Below are positions 49,934 through 58,189 of a stretch of 64,000 nucleotides of DNA, piece by piece (the stretch's first letter is position 1; each line of letters begins with the position of its first letter). The DNA comes from Mucilaginibacter kameinonensis. Lineage in GTDB: Bacteria > Bacteroidota > Bacteroidia > Sphingobacteriales > Sphingobacteriaceae. The position numbers and the translations under genes are program-made. The notes under the pieces were generated by a model. That model was given only the letters and a program-made list of their open reading frames with translations, had not been told where the DNA came from and searched no databases. The DNA is taken from the NCBI RefSeq assembly GCF_003675385.1, contig NZ_RCWZ01000007.1, forward strand, positions 62,001 to 126,000. Reading direction: 5' to 3'.

Positions 49934-50205
49934 GCCCCCTAACCTCCGCTAATCAGCGGAGAAATTTGATTAATTATTATTGAACGGGCTTGGTTTTGGC
50001 TCCCCTCTTGAGAGGGGGCGCGTTGGGCGGTGCGGTAGCAGGGGTGTGTTATGCATTATGCTGAATAACACCCCCCTCCTCCCCTCTCAAGAGGGGAATC
50101 GCACAAGCCTACGCTTTTAAAAAAGCCTCGCCGTTTTCTATTTCAAAATAAACAAAAACAGCGATAAGTTTCCCTATCGCTGTTTTGATAATTTGCTAAG
50201 CAAAA
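49934..50205. repeat. Dispersed repeat with CTCTTGAGAGGGG arms (family B, copy 3)
   Basis: Core at about 49999-50099: ggctcccctcttgagagggg at the left and cccctctcaagaggggaatc at the right, with ggtagcaggggtgtgttatg and cacccccctcctcc in the centre. The same element type is seen at 39121. At 50159-50186 a short aacagcgataag/ctatcgctgtt hairpin lies near the rplY stop and could terminate that gene. Confidence 0.7.
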
Positions 50206-50790
50206 TTATTTTTTACCTTGAGCTGCTTCTTGCTCTGCCTGACGTAATGCACGTGAGGTAGTTACAGAAACAATGGTATCTTCTTTAGCGTTGGTGATAG
50301 TTAAGTTATCTAATTTAATATCAGATACTTTTACTGATTTACCAACTTCTAAAGACTCGATGCTTACTTCAATAGCATCAAGATGATCTTTAGGAAGCGC
50401 TTTGATACGCAGTTTCCTTAATTTTTGAACCAGTTTACCACCTACTTTTACACCTGGAGAAGTACCGGTTAATTTAACAGGGATTTCGATAGAGATAGGT
50501 TTTTTCTCGTCTAACAATAAAAAGTCAACGTGAGTGATTTTTTCAGTTAGTGGGTGGAACTGAATGTCCTGGATGATAGCTTGTGATTTAACACCAGCAA
50601 TTTCAAGATCGATGAAATGAACAACCGGAGTGTAAACTACGGCTCTCAAATCAGCTGCGGACACATAGAAGTGGGTCTGGGTAGCACCACCATAAAGAAC
50701 TGCAGGCACCTGGCCATTGTAACGCAGCTCTTTCGCGTCTCTTTTCCCTACGTTCTCTCTTAGAGAACCGCTAATAGCAATTGATTTCAT
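50206..50790 (-). CDS. rplY: 50S ribosomal protein L25/general stress protein Ctc
   Basis: A 194-residue CTC-type L25 with the N-terminal 5S-rRNA-binding domain (ISGSLRENVGKRDAKELRYNGQVPAVLYGG) and the extended C-terminal beta domain (VDFLLLDEKKPISIEIPVKLTG, then KALPKDHLDAIEVSIESLEVGKS). The KK-rich C-tail (RQAEQEAAQGKK) is typical. It lies between prs and pth, all on the minus strand, the usual prs-rplY-pth order. The region between prs and rplY carries repeats of family D. Confidence 0.94.
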   Translation of the reverse strand: MKSIAISGSLRENVGKRDAKELRYNGQVPAVLYGGATQTHFYVSAADLRAVVYTPVVHFIDLEIAGVKSQAIIQDIQFHPLTEKITHVDFLLLDEKKPISIEIPVKLTGTSPGVKVGGKLVQKLRKLRIKALPKDHLDAIEVSIESLEVGKSVKVSDIKLDNLTITNAKEDTIVSVTTSRALRQAEQEAAQGKK

Positions 50791-50814
50791 TTTTATTTAT
50801 TTGTTTATTTATTT

Positions 50815-50975
50815 AGTTCATGGTTCATAGATCATTGTTCTACTTTCCACAAAGCCTTTTTTAGTTCATGGTTCATAGATCATTGTTCATGGCCTAATTT
50901 CCCAATTACTTTATTCTTTTTTATTTTCCATGATAAATGTTCACTATGATCTATGAACCATCAACCATGAACTAC
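50815..50975. repeat. AGTTCATGGTTCATAGATCATTGTTC repeat (family D, copy 2)
   Basis: Two direct units (agttcatggttcatagatca at about 50817 and 50864) and a complementary end (gatctatgaaccatcaacca then tgaact). Occupies the rplY-prs gap and is related to 25437-25557. Confidence 0.65.
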
Positions 50976-50978
50976 CTA

Positions 50979-51923
50979 CTACTCTACCTTAAACAAGGTA
51001 CTTATCGAGCCGTGTTCGTTTACGTTGCTTATCGCTTTAGCAAACAATTCGGCAGTTGAAAGCACTTTTATTTTTGAGCTTTGCTGTTTCAGCGGTATAG
51101 TATCTGTAACTATCAGTTCGGTTAACGCCGAGTTTTCGATAGTTTCATAAGCTTTGCCTGATAATACCGGGTGTGTACAAACGGCGCGTACGCTGCGTGC
51201 ACCACGCTCCATGATAAGTCCGGCTGCTTTTGCCAATGTACCTGCAGTATCGCAGATGTCGTCAATCAATACTATGTCCTGATCGGTAACATCACCTATC
51301 AGCGTCATGGCTTCAATTTCGTTAGCGCGTTTACGGCGTTTGTCGCAAATTACCACTTCAGCGTTAAAAAACTTGGCAAAGCTACGGGCCCTGTATGAAC
51401 CGCCCATATCAGGCGATGCAATGGTAAGGTGACCTAAGCCAAGGCTTTTGATATAAGGCACAAAAATGATAGAAGCATCCAGGTGATCAACCGGAACATC
51501 AAAAAAGCCCTGAATTTGCGCTGCGTGCAAATCCATGGTCATGATACGGTTAATACCGGCTGCAACCAACAGGTTAGCTACCAGCTTTGCACCAATGGCA
51601 ACACGTGGTTTATCTTTCCTGTCCTGACGGGCCAAACCAAAATAAGGTATAACGGCAGTTACATAATGAGCTGACGCACGACGGGCGGCATCAATCATCA
51701 TGAGTAATTCCATTAAATTATCGGTAGGCTGATGGGTAGACTGGATCAGGAAAACATCACTCCCCCTTACAGATTCGTTAAAATGCGGCTGATATTCTCC
51801 ATCGCTGAAACGCGATATTACAACTTCTCCTAATTCACGACCATATGCATCAGCTATCAGACGCGCAAGCTCCGGCGAGCCTGATCCTGTAAATAATTTA
51901 ACCGGGTTAAATTGTAAGGGCAT
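50979..51923 (-). CDS. prs: Ribose-phosphate pyrophosphokinase
   Basis: A 314-residue enzyme that makes PRPP from ribose-5-phosphate and ATP. The ATP-binding loop is around IPYFGLARQDRKDKPR, DLHAAQIQGFFDVPVDHLDA is the conserved flexible region, and IVLIDDICDTAGTLAKAA is the PRPP-binding site. The N-terminal FTGSGSPELARLIA and the E-LGEVVISRFSDGEYQPHF block are standard. It is on the minus strand, upstream of rplY. The 448-base upstream region holds tRNA-Gln and an inverted repeat, so a promoter must lie between the tRNA and prs. Confidence 0.96.
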   Translation of the reverse strand: MPLQFNPVKLFTGSGSPELARLIADAYGRELGEVVISRFSDGEYQPHFNESVRGSDVFLIQSTHQPTDNLMELLMMIDAARRASAHYVTAVIPYFGLARQDRKDKPRVAIGAKLVANLLVAAGINRIMTMDLHAAQIQGFFDVPVDHLDASIIFVPYIKSLGLGHLTIASPDMGGSYRARSFAKFFNAEVVICDKRRKRANEIEAMTLIGDVTDQDIVLIDDICDTAGTLAKAAGLIMERGARSVRAVCTHPVLSGKAYETIENSALTELIVTDTIPLKQQSSKIKVLSTAELFAKAISNVNEHGSISTLFKVE

Positions 51924-52087
51924 TTTCTTTGATTTTGAATTTCGGATGTTCGATTTCGGATTGATTACTCTGCCTTATTAAAATAAGGCCTTCCCGCTTC
52001 ACAAACGCCTTAAAACACAATTCGGATTTCAAGTTTTCCAATCAGAATAAATCCGAAATTGAAAATCCGAAATCCGAATTTTTATTG

Positions 52088-52158
52088 TTGCCCGACCAGG
52101 ATTCGAACCTAGACAAACGGTACCAAAAACCGTCGTACTACCATTATACTATCAGGCA
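52088..52158 (-). tRNA. tRNA-Gln (anticodon TTG)
   Basis: On the minus strand the gene starts TGCCTGATAGTATAATGGTA at 52158 and ends with TTCGAATCCTGGTCGGGCA and the discriminator A at 52088. The acceptor stem TGCCTGA pairs with TCGGGCA apart from one T-G pair, the TpsiC arm contains GTTCGAATC, and the anticodon stem ACGGT/ACCGT closes the loop TTTTGGT, giving anticodon TTG for glutamine. CCA is not encoded. Confidence 0.93.
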
Positions 52159-52318
52159 ATCTCCTTTGGTTTGTATTACTCCCCGAAAAGGAATGCAAAT
52201 ATAGCGCTAAGATTTGAAAGTCAAAATAGAATTTTAAAAAAATTCATTAACACCTCAAATACAGCAAAATAAAATTCAAATACGCTTCAAAAGCCCGTTT
52301 TTGATGGCAACATCCCAA

Positions 52319-52326
52319 TAGTTTTG
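52319..52326 (+). promoter_or_regulatory. Candidate -7 element of the DUF2723 gene
   Basis: TAGTTTTG matches TAnnTTTG exactly, 45 bases before ATG 52372. TTG at 52301-52303 lies 15 bases upstream, closer than the usual spacing. Confidence 0.35.
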
Positions 52327-52371
52327 TTATTTTCGGCTGCATTAATCCTGTTTTTTATATAGCATTCAAAC

Positions 52372-55300
52372 ATGAATTACAAAAAACTCAACAATATATT
52401 TGGCTGGGTAGCCTTTATTATTGCCACAGTAACCTACATTTTAACCCTTGAGCCATCGTCAAGCTTTTGGGATTGCGGCGAGTTTATTGCCTGTATCTAT
52501 CGCTTACAGGTAGCTCACCAGCCCGGTGCGCCCTTATTTACTATGATAGGCAAAGTATTCACCCTGTTATCTATGGGTGATAATACTAAAGTAGCTTATT
52601 GGGCCAACATGGCATCGGCACTGGCCAGCGGCGCTACCATTATGTTCCTGTTTTGGACCATTACCGCCCTTGCCAAAAAACTTTTAGTTAAAACAGAGGA
52701 GCAGCTTAATAATACCAACCTGATCCTGATCATTGGCTCGGGCCTTGTAGGTGCTTTGGCTTATGCCTGGTCGGATACTTTTTGGTTTTCGGCGGTGGAA
52801 TCTGAAGTTTACGCGCAATCATCACTTTGCACCGCAGTAGTATTTTGGGCTATATTAAAGTGGGATGCCCACGCCGATGAACCTCATGCCAACAGATGGA
52901 TAGTTTTTATCGCTTATGTAATGGGCCTTTCTATAGGCATCCACTTATTAAACCTGCTGGTGATACCTGCCATTGGCCTGGTGATCTATTTCCGTAAGGC
53001 TAAAAGCGTTACTACCAAAGGTACGCTACTTACCTTTTTGGCCAGTGTTGTGGCATTAGCATTTGTGCTTTGGGGAGTGATACAATACACCGTAAAAGGC
53101 GCGGCTTTTTCCGACCTGCTTTTTGTAAATACCCTGGGTATGGGCTTTGGCAGCGGCGCTGTGGTATTCTTTATTTTATTGATCATCACTATTGTAGCTG
53201 GTATTTATTACACCATAAACCCTATTAAACCTGCCATTATTTTAGCGGCGGTATGTTTTGTGCTGATATTAGGTATTAGCGGTGGCATTATTGGCCTTAT
53301 AGTAAGCGTAGGTATTTTAGCCTTATTAGAGTATGGTGTAAAAATCCGCGAAAAGCGCTTTGCACTTAACAGCTTTTTAATCTGCCTGCTGTTTATCCTG
53401 TTTGGTTACAGCTCATTTGTGATGATTGTGGTACGTGCAAAAGCTAACCCCAACCTTAACAACAGCGACCCGGAAAATGCCTTCGCCCTGAACAGCTACC
53501 TTAACCGCGACCAGTACGGCGATACCCCATTATTGTACGGTCAGTTTTTTGATTCGGAAGCTACAGCACAAACCGAGGGTGCTAATATTTACCGTCGCGG
53601 AGCAACTAAATACGAGGTTGCCGGCAAAAAGCTGAATACCGTTTATGACCGCAATACCATATTCCCGCGTATGTTTAGCGATAAACCTGGTCACCCGGAA
53701 TTTTACCGTGAATGGACAGGCCTTGGCGAAAGCGAGCATCCAACCTTCGGTTCAAACATTAACTTTTTTGCTAAATGGCAAATTAACCAGATGTACACCC
53801 GTTACTTCTTGTGGAACTTTGTTGGTCGTTCTAATGACCTTGACGGCCAAAGCCTTGGCTCCGGAGCCGATGGCGAGTGGATCAGCGGATGGGATTTCAG
53901 CAAGCCCCTTCCTTACTCGGTTACCGAAAGCAAAAGCTATAACCGCCTGTTCTTTTTACCGCTTATCATAGGCCTTTTTGGCGCGGTATTTCATTTTGCC
54001 CGCAATCAGCGCGAAGCAGGTGTTGTGGCCATCCTGTTTGTTTGCACCGGTTTAGCCATTGTACTTTACCTGAACCAGGACCCGCTGCAGCCTCGTGAGC
54101 GTGACTATGCTTATGCCGGCTCTTTCTATGCCTTTGCAATATGGATAGGTTTGGGCGTGATAGGTATTGCCGATGTGTTGAGTAAAAAACTTAACGCCAG
54201 GGTAAGCGCCATCATCTCAACAGTGGTTTGCCTTGTGGCTGCCCCTTTACTAATGGCTAACCAGGAATGGGATGATCATGACCGCTCCACCAAGCTTACG
54301 CCGCATGATATGGCTTATAACTATCTTAACTCATGCGCGCCAAACGCTATATTGTTTACTTATGGCGATAATGACACCTATCCGCTTTGGTACATTCAGG
54401 AGGTTGAAAACGTCCGTCCGGATGTGCGAATCGTAAACCTGAGCTTGCTGGGTACCGACTGGTACATCCGCGGTATGAAAAACAAGATGAATGAGTCGGA
54501 GCCATTGCCTATCAGCATGTCTAACGATAAGTTTAAACCCGGTGTACGCGACGTGATCTATTTCAACGACCAGAAGATTCCCGAAGCAACCGAACTAAAA
54601 GATGTTTTTGACTTCATCACTTCTGATAAAAAAGAAGCTATGGTTGAGTATAATAATGGTGATGTTGCCAACTATCTGCCAACCAACAAATTCAAATTAA
54701 CGGTTAATGCCGATGAGGTTGTTAAAACCGGTACTGTTGCTGCTACCGATAAAGACAGGATAACACCTGAAATGGACTGGACATTTAACGGTCGTTACGT
54801 AACCAAAGATGTATTAGCCATGATGGATATCCTGACCCATAATGATTGGAAACGCCCGATTTATTTTTCGGTTACCGTGCCAAACAGCAACATGATTGGT
54901 TTGGATAAGTATATGTATAATGAAGGTTTTGCGTATCGTTTATTGCCGCTGAAACCGGATACAGCTGTTGGGCCGCTTGAAGCCAGCAATACCGGTAAAA
55001 TGTACGAAAACATGATGACCAAATACAGGTGGGGCAATATGAAAAACGCCAGCTACCTTGATCATGAATCAATGACCATGTTTTACCCGCTTATCACCAG
55101 GCTTTACTCAACCCTGGCCGATGATCTGGCGAAAGCAGGTAAACCTGATTCGGCCCGTAAAGTGCTGAAGAAATATGATGAGGTAATGCCAACCACCATC
55201 AACTCGTTGGAGATTGCGGTACGCAAATATTACATGATCGAAAACGCTTACCGCCTAAACGACATTCCGTTAGGCAACAAACTGGCTAACCTGGTTGATG

Positions 55301-55509
55301 ATTATGTAAACAATCAGCTTAATTACAGCTATGCCCTGTTGCAAAAAGGCGAAACAAACCTCGAAAACCGTGATCTGCAATATTCTATGCAGATATTAGG
55401 TGGCCTGGTTGAGTTTAGCAAGCAATACAAGCAACCGCAACTATTCAACAAATTCAATACACAACTGAGTGGCTTTGAAAAGAAATTTGGAGTGACAGGG
55501 AAGAGATAA
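52372..55509 (+). CDS. DUF2723 membrane protein (probable protein O-mannosyltransferase-like)
   Basis: A 1045-residue protein. The N-terminal part carries ten or more membrane helices starting WVAFIIATVTYILTLEP; SSFWDCGEFIACIYRLQVAHQPGAP is the DUF2723 signature and resembles the acidic loop of GT-C glycosyltransferases. Helices continue to about residue 620, with QDPLQPRERDYAYAGSFYAFAIWIG as a further conserved block. The rest is a soluble periplasmic region with DNDTYPLWYIQEVENVRPDVRIVN, and a C-terminal TPR-like helical tail. Bacteroidota members have been linked with protein O-glycosylation, a family-level inference here. A terminator follows immediately. Confidence 0.88.
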   Translation: MNYKKLNNIFGWVAFIIATVTYILTLEPSSSFWDCGEFIACIYRLQVAHQPGAPLFTMIGKVFTLLSMGDNTKVAYWANMASALASGATIMFLFWTITALAKKLLVKTEEQLNNTNLILIIGSGLVGALAYAWSDTFWFSAVESEVYAQSSLCTAVVFWAILKWDAHADEPHANRWIVFIAYVMGLSIGIHLLNLLVIPAIGLVIYFRKAKSVTTKGTLLTFLASVVALAFVLWGVIQYTVKGAAFSDLLFVNTLGMGFGSGAVVFFILLIITIVAGIYYTINPIKPAIILAAVCFVLILGISGGIIGLIVSVGILALLEYGVKIREKRFALNSFLICLLFILFGYSSFVMIVVRAKANPNLNNSDPENAFALNSYLNRDQYGDTPLLYGQFFDSEATAQTEGANIYRRGATKYEVAGKKLNTVYDRNTIFPRMFSDKPGHPEFYREWTGLGESEHPTFGSNINFFAKWQINQMYTRYFLWNFVGRSNDLDGQSLGSGADGEWISGWDFSKPLPYSVTESKSYNRLFFLPLIIGLFGAVFHFARNQREAGVVAILFVCTGLAIVLYLNQDPLQPRERDYAYAGSFYAFAIWIGLGVIGIADVLSKKLNARVSAIISTVVCLVAAPLLMANQEWDDHDRSTKLTPHDMAYNYLNSCAPNAILFTYGDNDTYPLWYIQEVENVRPDVRIVNLSLLGTDWYIRGMKNKMNESEPLPISMSNDKFKPGVRDVIYFNDQKIPEATELKDVFDFITSDKKEAMVEYNNGDVANYLPTNKFKLTVNADEVVKTGTVAATDKDRITPEMDWTFNGRYVTKDVLAMMDILTHNDWKRPIYFSVTVPNSNMIGLDKYMYNEGFAYRLLPLKPDTAVGPLEASNTGKMYENMMTKYRWGNMKNASYLDHESMTMFYPLITRLYSTLADDLAKAGKPDSARKVLKKYDEVMPTTINSLEIAVRKYYMIENAYRLNDIPLGNKLANLVDDYVNNQLNYSYALLQKGETNLENRDLQYSMQILGGLVEFSKQYKQPQLFNKFNTQLSGFEKKFGVTGKR

Positions 55510-55528
55510 GTTCTGTTCTTATATTTGA

Positions 55529-55563
55529 AATGCCCGCCTTAACTTAAAAGGCGGGCATTTTTG
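55529..55563 (+). terminator. Hairpin terminator after DUF2723 gene
   Basis: AATGCCCGCCTT at 55529-55540 pairs with 55548-55559, followed by TTTTT. It is 20 bases after the stop. Confidence 0.85.
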
Positions 55564-55601
55564 TTTAATAAATTTCTGGTTGAAGTTTAGCCAACAAAAA
55601 G

Positions 55602-55694
55602 CGTCATTGCGAGGCACGAAGCAATCGCAAACTGTACTGGGGATTTGCTTAGCCGCTCTACCAATCGGGGATTGCTTCGTACCTCGCAATGACG
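55602..55694. repeat. Dispersed palindromic element, family A, copy 7
   Basis: cgtcattgcgaggcacgaag at the left and gcttcgtacctcgcaatgac at the right. The centre holds cgcaaactgtactggggatt and an additional segment aatcgggg. It lies between the terminator and the MORN-like gene. Confidence 0.8.
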
Positions 55695-55729
55695 GGATGG
55701 TGAAGGATTGCCTTGACCAGTGCCTGTCG

Positions 55730-56053
55730 TTACAGTACCGTTTGTACACATTTTCCATTTTGCCAAACAGTGTGGCTTACCAAAATGCCGTTGTCATCCC
55801 AATTTTTAAACGAACCTTCCAGTTTGTTAAATTTTATAAAATATTCTTCAACTAATATTCCGCTGGGATAATTATATTCCCTTTGAATACCTCCTCTGTG
55901 CCCATCTGTAAATTCAGCTTCACCCACTAATACACCATCCTTATAGTCTTTAATTATTCCAGTTAAAGGTTCGTTCTGGTAATAATAAATTATATCACCG
56001 CCGGCATCAGTACCTTTTTGTTCAACATCCTCATAACTAACTATCAAGCTCAT
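55730..56053 (-). CDS. MORN-like repeat protein (YwqK-type antitoxin family)
   Basis: A 107-residue protein built of MORN-like repeats: YYYQNEPLTGIIKDYKDGVLVGEAEF, HRGGIQREYNYPSGILVEEYF and KLEGSFKNWDDNGILVSHTVW show the recurring 'L.G....Y..G.L..E' pattern of about 20-23 residues. The family name comes from annotated YwqK-like proteins; an antitoxin role is not supported here because no toxin gene is adjacent. No signal peptide is visible, so it is probably cytoplasmic. It follows a lipoprotein gene on the same strand. Confidence 0.7.
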   Translation of the reverse strand: MSLIVSYEDVEQKGTDAGGDIIYYYQNEPLTGIIKDYKDGVLVGEAEFTDGHRGGIQREYNYPSGILVEEYFIKFNKLEGSFKNWDDNGILVSHTVWQNGKCVQTVL

Positions 56054-56106
56054 CCCTCTTATTTTATCGTGTTATTTTATTGGGTCGACGTTTAGAAAGC
56101 GCCTCC

Positions 56107-57255
56107 TTACTTTTCACCAGGTTCGTTTTGATAATTCTTTATGTTATTCAAATAGTGAAGTATATACCTTTTCTTTTTTTTGTTGAGCATCATCTTTTTT
56201 AACCGCTGATGATAGGCGTTTATAAACAAAAGCTCATTATCAATAAGGTAGCATGACAATATTTGAGGCCTGTTTATTTTAGATGATTCAAACTGCGCTT
56301 CTAACTTTTTTGTTTTCGCATTCCAAGCATATCTTACCAATGTTGAATCATTAACTATCATAGGCCCTCGTTTAGGATCAGCTACATAATGATCATATTC
56401 GGCGGTATCCTGAAATTGTTGATGATAAACAAACTTCATGACTAAAGGGTTGGTATGTTGAATGGTCGATTCCAGCCAAATTTCACGAATGCCCCATGGC
56501 GAAGGCTGTAACAAGTTTGAATTCATTAATTCATTTAATACAGGGATTAATTTATCGCCATCGTATTTATAAAAGAAAGAATTAAACCACCAAATACCCG
56601 AACCCTCATTAAATTCCATTCGCCGGTAAACTATACTTTCGCCATCCACATTTTTAAAGTATTGTACATTATCAGTATACCTGCTGTAGCCACTTTGCTT
56701 TGCTATTATTTTATTACCCTTAAAAAAATACAGTTCTGAGCTGTCGCAATGTCCCGCATCCCCTACTAATATTCCAAATTCGTCAAACTTGCTTTTCTTA
56801 CCTCCAAAAGGATAATATTGCAAATAAACATTTCCTTTTTTAACAGAATCAAACAGTCCTTTCGATGTACAAGTGCTATCAACTTTCAGTTCGCCAAATA
56901 TGCTTCTGGCATCAACTGGTTTTATCATCCCCTTACGTATGCAGCTTTTCAATAACGTGAAATCAGCATCAGACAGCACCCTGCTCATCGGCTCAGTAAA
57001 ATTCTCAAAAACAGAATCAGCCCAAAAAGCAGCTTTATTAGCTAAAGGCTCAACAGGCAACCTACCCACGCTATCAAAAAAAGCAATAAGCTGCGGCTCG
57101 GTGTATTTAACCTCTACATATTCCTTTGCTTTTGCCTTAACCAATTTTTTAGGTGGCTTTTTATGTATCGGCTTGCTTTCATGATGGCAGCCCAATACCC
57201 CTAATAGAAGCACAAGGCACATCGCGTTGCTGATGATTTTGAAAGGATTAGGCAT
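56107..57255 (-). CDS. Lipoprotein of unknown function
   Basis: A 382-residue protein with a signal peptide and lipobox (NAMCLVLLLGVLGC, cysteine 23), then a lysine/proline-rich linker (KPIHKKPPKKLVKAKAKE) and a soluble domain from about residue 50. The domain begins with a helix (TEPQLIAFFDSVGRLPVEPLANKAAFWADSVFENF), continues with beta-strands (YLQYYPFGGKKSKFDEFGILV, YFFKGNKIIAKQ) and ends with a lysine-rich helix (KKMMLNKKKKRYILHYLNN). I do not recognise a family. It ends 53 bases before the MORN-like gene, so the two may be co-transcribed. Confidence 0.7.
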   Translation of the reverse strand: MPNPFKIISNAMCLVLLLGVLGCHHESKPIHKKPPKKLVKAKAKEYVEVKYTEPQLIAFFDSVGRLPVEPLANKAAFWADSVFENFTEPMSRVLSDADFTLLKSCIRKGMIKPVDARSIFGELKVDSTCTSKGLFDSVKKGNVYLQYYPFGGKKSKFDEFGILVGDAGHCDSSELYFFKGNKIIAKQSGYSRYTDNVQYFKNVDGESIVYRRMEFNEGSGIWWFNSFFYKYDGDKLIPVLNELMNSNLLQPSPWGIREIWLESTIQHTNPLVMKFVYHQQFQDTAEYDHYVADPKRGPMIVNDSTLVRYAWNAKTKKLEAQFESSKINRPQILSCYLIDNELLFINAYHQRLKKMMLNKKKKRYILHYLNNIKNYQNEPGEK

Positions 57256-57505
57256 AAGCTGGCTTACAATTATTATCGCTTTAAATTAACGATATTCCTG
57301 ATCAGTTTAACTAAAACATCACATAACTGGTTGAAGTTTATAAGGATGGTGTCCGTCCGGTAGCGGGGGCGGCACCTTGCGGACAGAGGTGCCAATACAG
57401 TAGCTTACCAATAACTGGCCGAAGTTTACCGATATTCCTGTTGAGTTTAACTAAAACATCATGCTTATTTATTGTTTATACTAAGCGTAATATATATTTG
57501 CCACA
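57256..57505. repeat. Imperfect direct repeats between divergent genes
   Basis: cgatattcctg...gtttaactaaaacatca occurs at 57290-57321 and again at 57430-57461; ataactgg.(t/c)gaagttta occurs at about 57323-57340 and 57411-57428. The middle holds a GGCACCT/AGGTGCC hairpin around 57371-57394. No gene. The right end contains the regulator's promoter motif. Confidence 0.6.
57472..57500 (+). promoter_or_regulatory. Candidate promoter of the OmpR-type regulator (TTG, 18-base spacer, TATATTTG)
   Basis: TATATTTG at 57493-57500 matches TAnnTTTG, with TTG at 57472-57474. The regulator's ATG is at 57506, 5 bases after the motif, so the transcript could be leaderless. Confidence 0.5.
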
Positions 57506-58189
57506 ATGAAGATCCTGTTAATTGAAGATGAACCCAAACTGGTATCCATTATCCAGCGCGACCTTACTGCCGAAGGTCACGAAATAAGTGTTGCCCTTGA
57601 TGGTACAACCGGGCTGGATATGGCCATGAAAATGGATTTTCAATTGATCATTTTGGATATCATGCTGCCCGGTATTAATGGCATTGAGGTTTGCAGACGC
57701 TTAAGGCAGGCTAACCAAAACGCTGCCATACTAATGCTTACCGCCCTGGGCACTACCGAAAACGTGGTGGTAGGCCTTGACAGCGGTGCCGACGATTACA
57801 TGGTTAAGCCTTTCAGCCTGGCCGAACTTAACGCCCGCATCCGTACCCTCGCCCGTCGCAATACAAACCTTGCGCAACCTGCAAACGTGATCCAAATTGC
57901 CGACCTGGTCATCAACGGCGACGAAAAATCGGTTAAACGGGGCGATAAGATCATCGACCTTACCGCTACCGAATACCGCCTGCTGGAGTTTCTGGCTAAA
58001 AACAAAAACCACATGCTTAGCCGCATCGAAATATTGGAGCACGTTTGGAACATTGATTTTAACATGGGTACCAACGTGGTTGATGTGTATATCAACTACC
58101 TGCGCAAAAAGGTGGATAAGGATTTTGACAATAAGCTTATCCACACGGTTATTGGCATGGGTTATATTTTAAAAAATAACGCGGCATGA
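57506..58189 (+). CDS. OmpR/PhoB-type response regulator
   Basis: A 227-residue regulator. Receiver at 2-115 with IEDEPK, phospho-acceptor D51 in LIILDIMLPGING, threonine in LMLTALG and lysine in YMVKPFSLAEL. Winged helix at about 130-224 with LTATEYRLLEFLAKNKNHMLSRIEILEHVW and NVVDVYINYLRKKVDK, ending IGMGYILKNNAA. The gene overlaps its kinase by 4 bases (ATGA). Many regulators of this type respond to envelope or metal stress; the signal is not visible here. Confidence 0.94.
   Translation: MKILLIEDEPKLVSIIQRDLTAEGHEISVALDGTTGLDMAMKMDFQLIILDIMLPGINGIEVCRRLRQANQNAAILMLTALGTTENVVVGLDSGADDYMVKPFSLAELNARIRTLARRNTNLAQPANVIQIADLVINGDEKSVKRGDKIIDLTATEYRLLEFLAKNKNHMLSRIEILEHVWNIDFNMGTNVVDVYINYLRKKVDKDFDNKLIHTVIGMGYILKNNAA

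Larger units (their letters stand above)
51924..52371. other. Intergenic region with tRNA-Gln and cggattt repeat
   Basis: Besides the tRNA, 51938-51960 (ttgaatttcggatgttcga) and 52046-52080 (ccgaaattgaaaatccgaaa) form an imperfect inverted repeat in front of prs. The part next to the DUF2723 gene holds a TAGTTTTG promoter motif. No protein-coding frame is evident. Confidence 0.5.

Noticed and set aside
55519..55855. Frames on both strands between the DUF2723 and MORN-like genes
   Set aside because: They overlap the terminator and family A repeat; repeat-derived.
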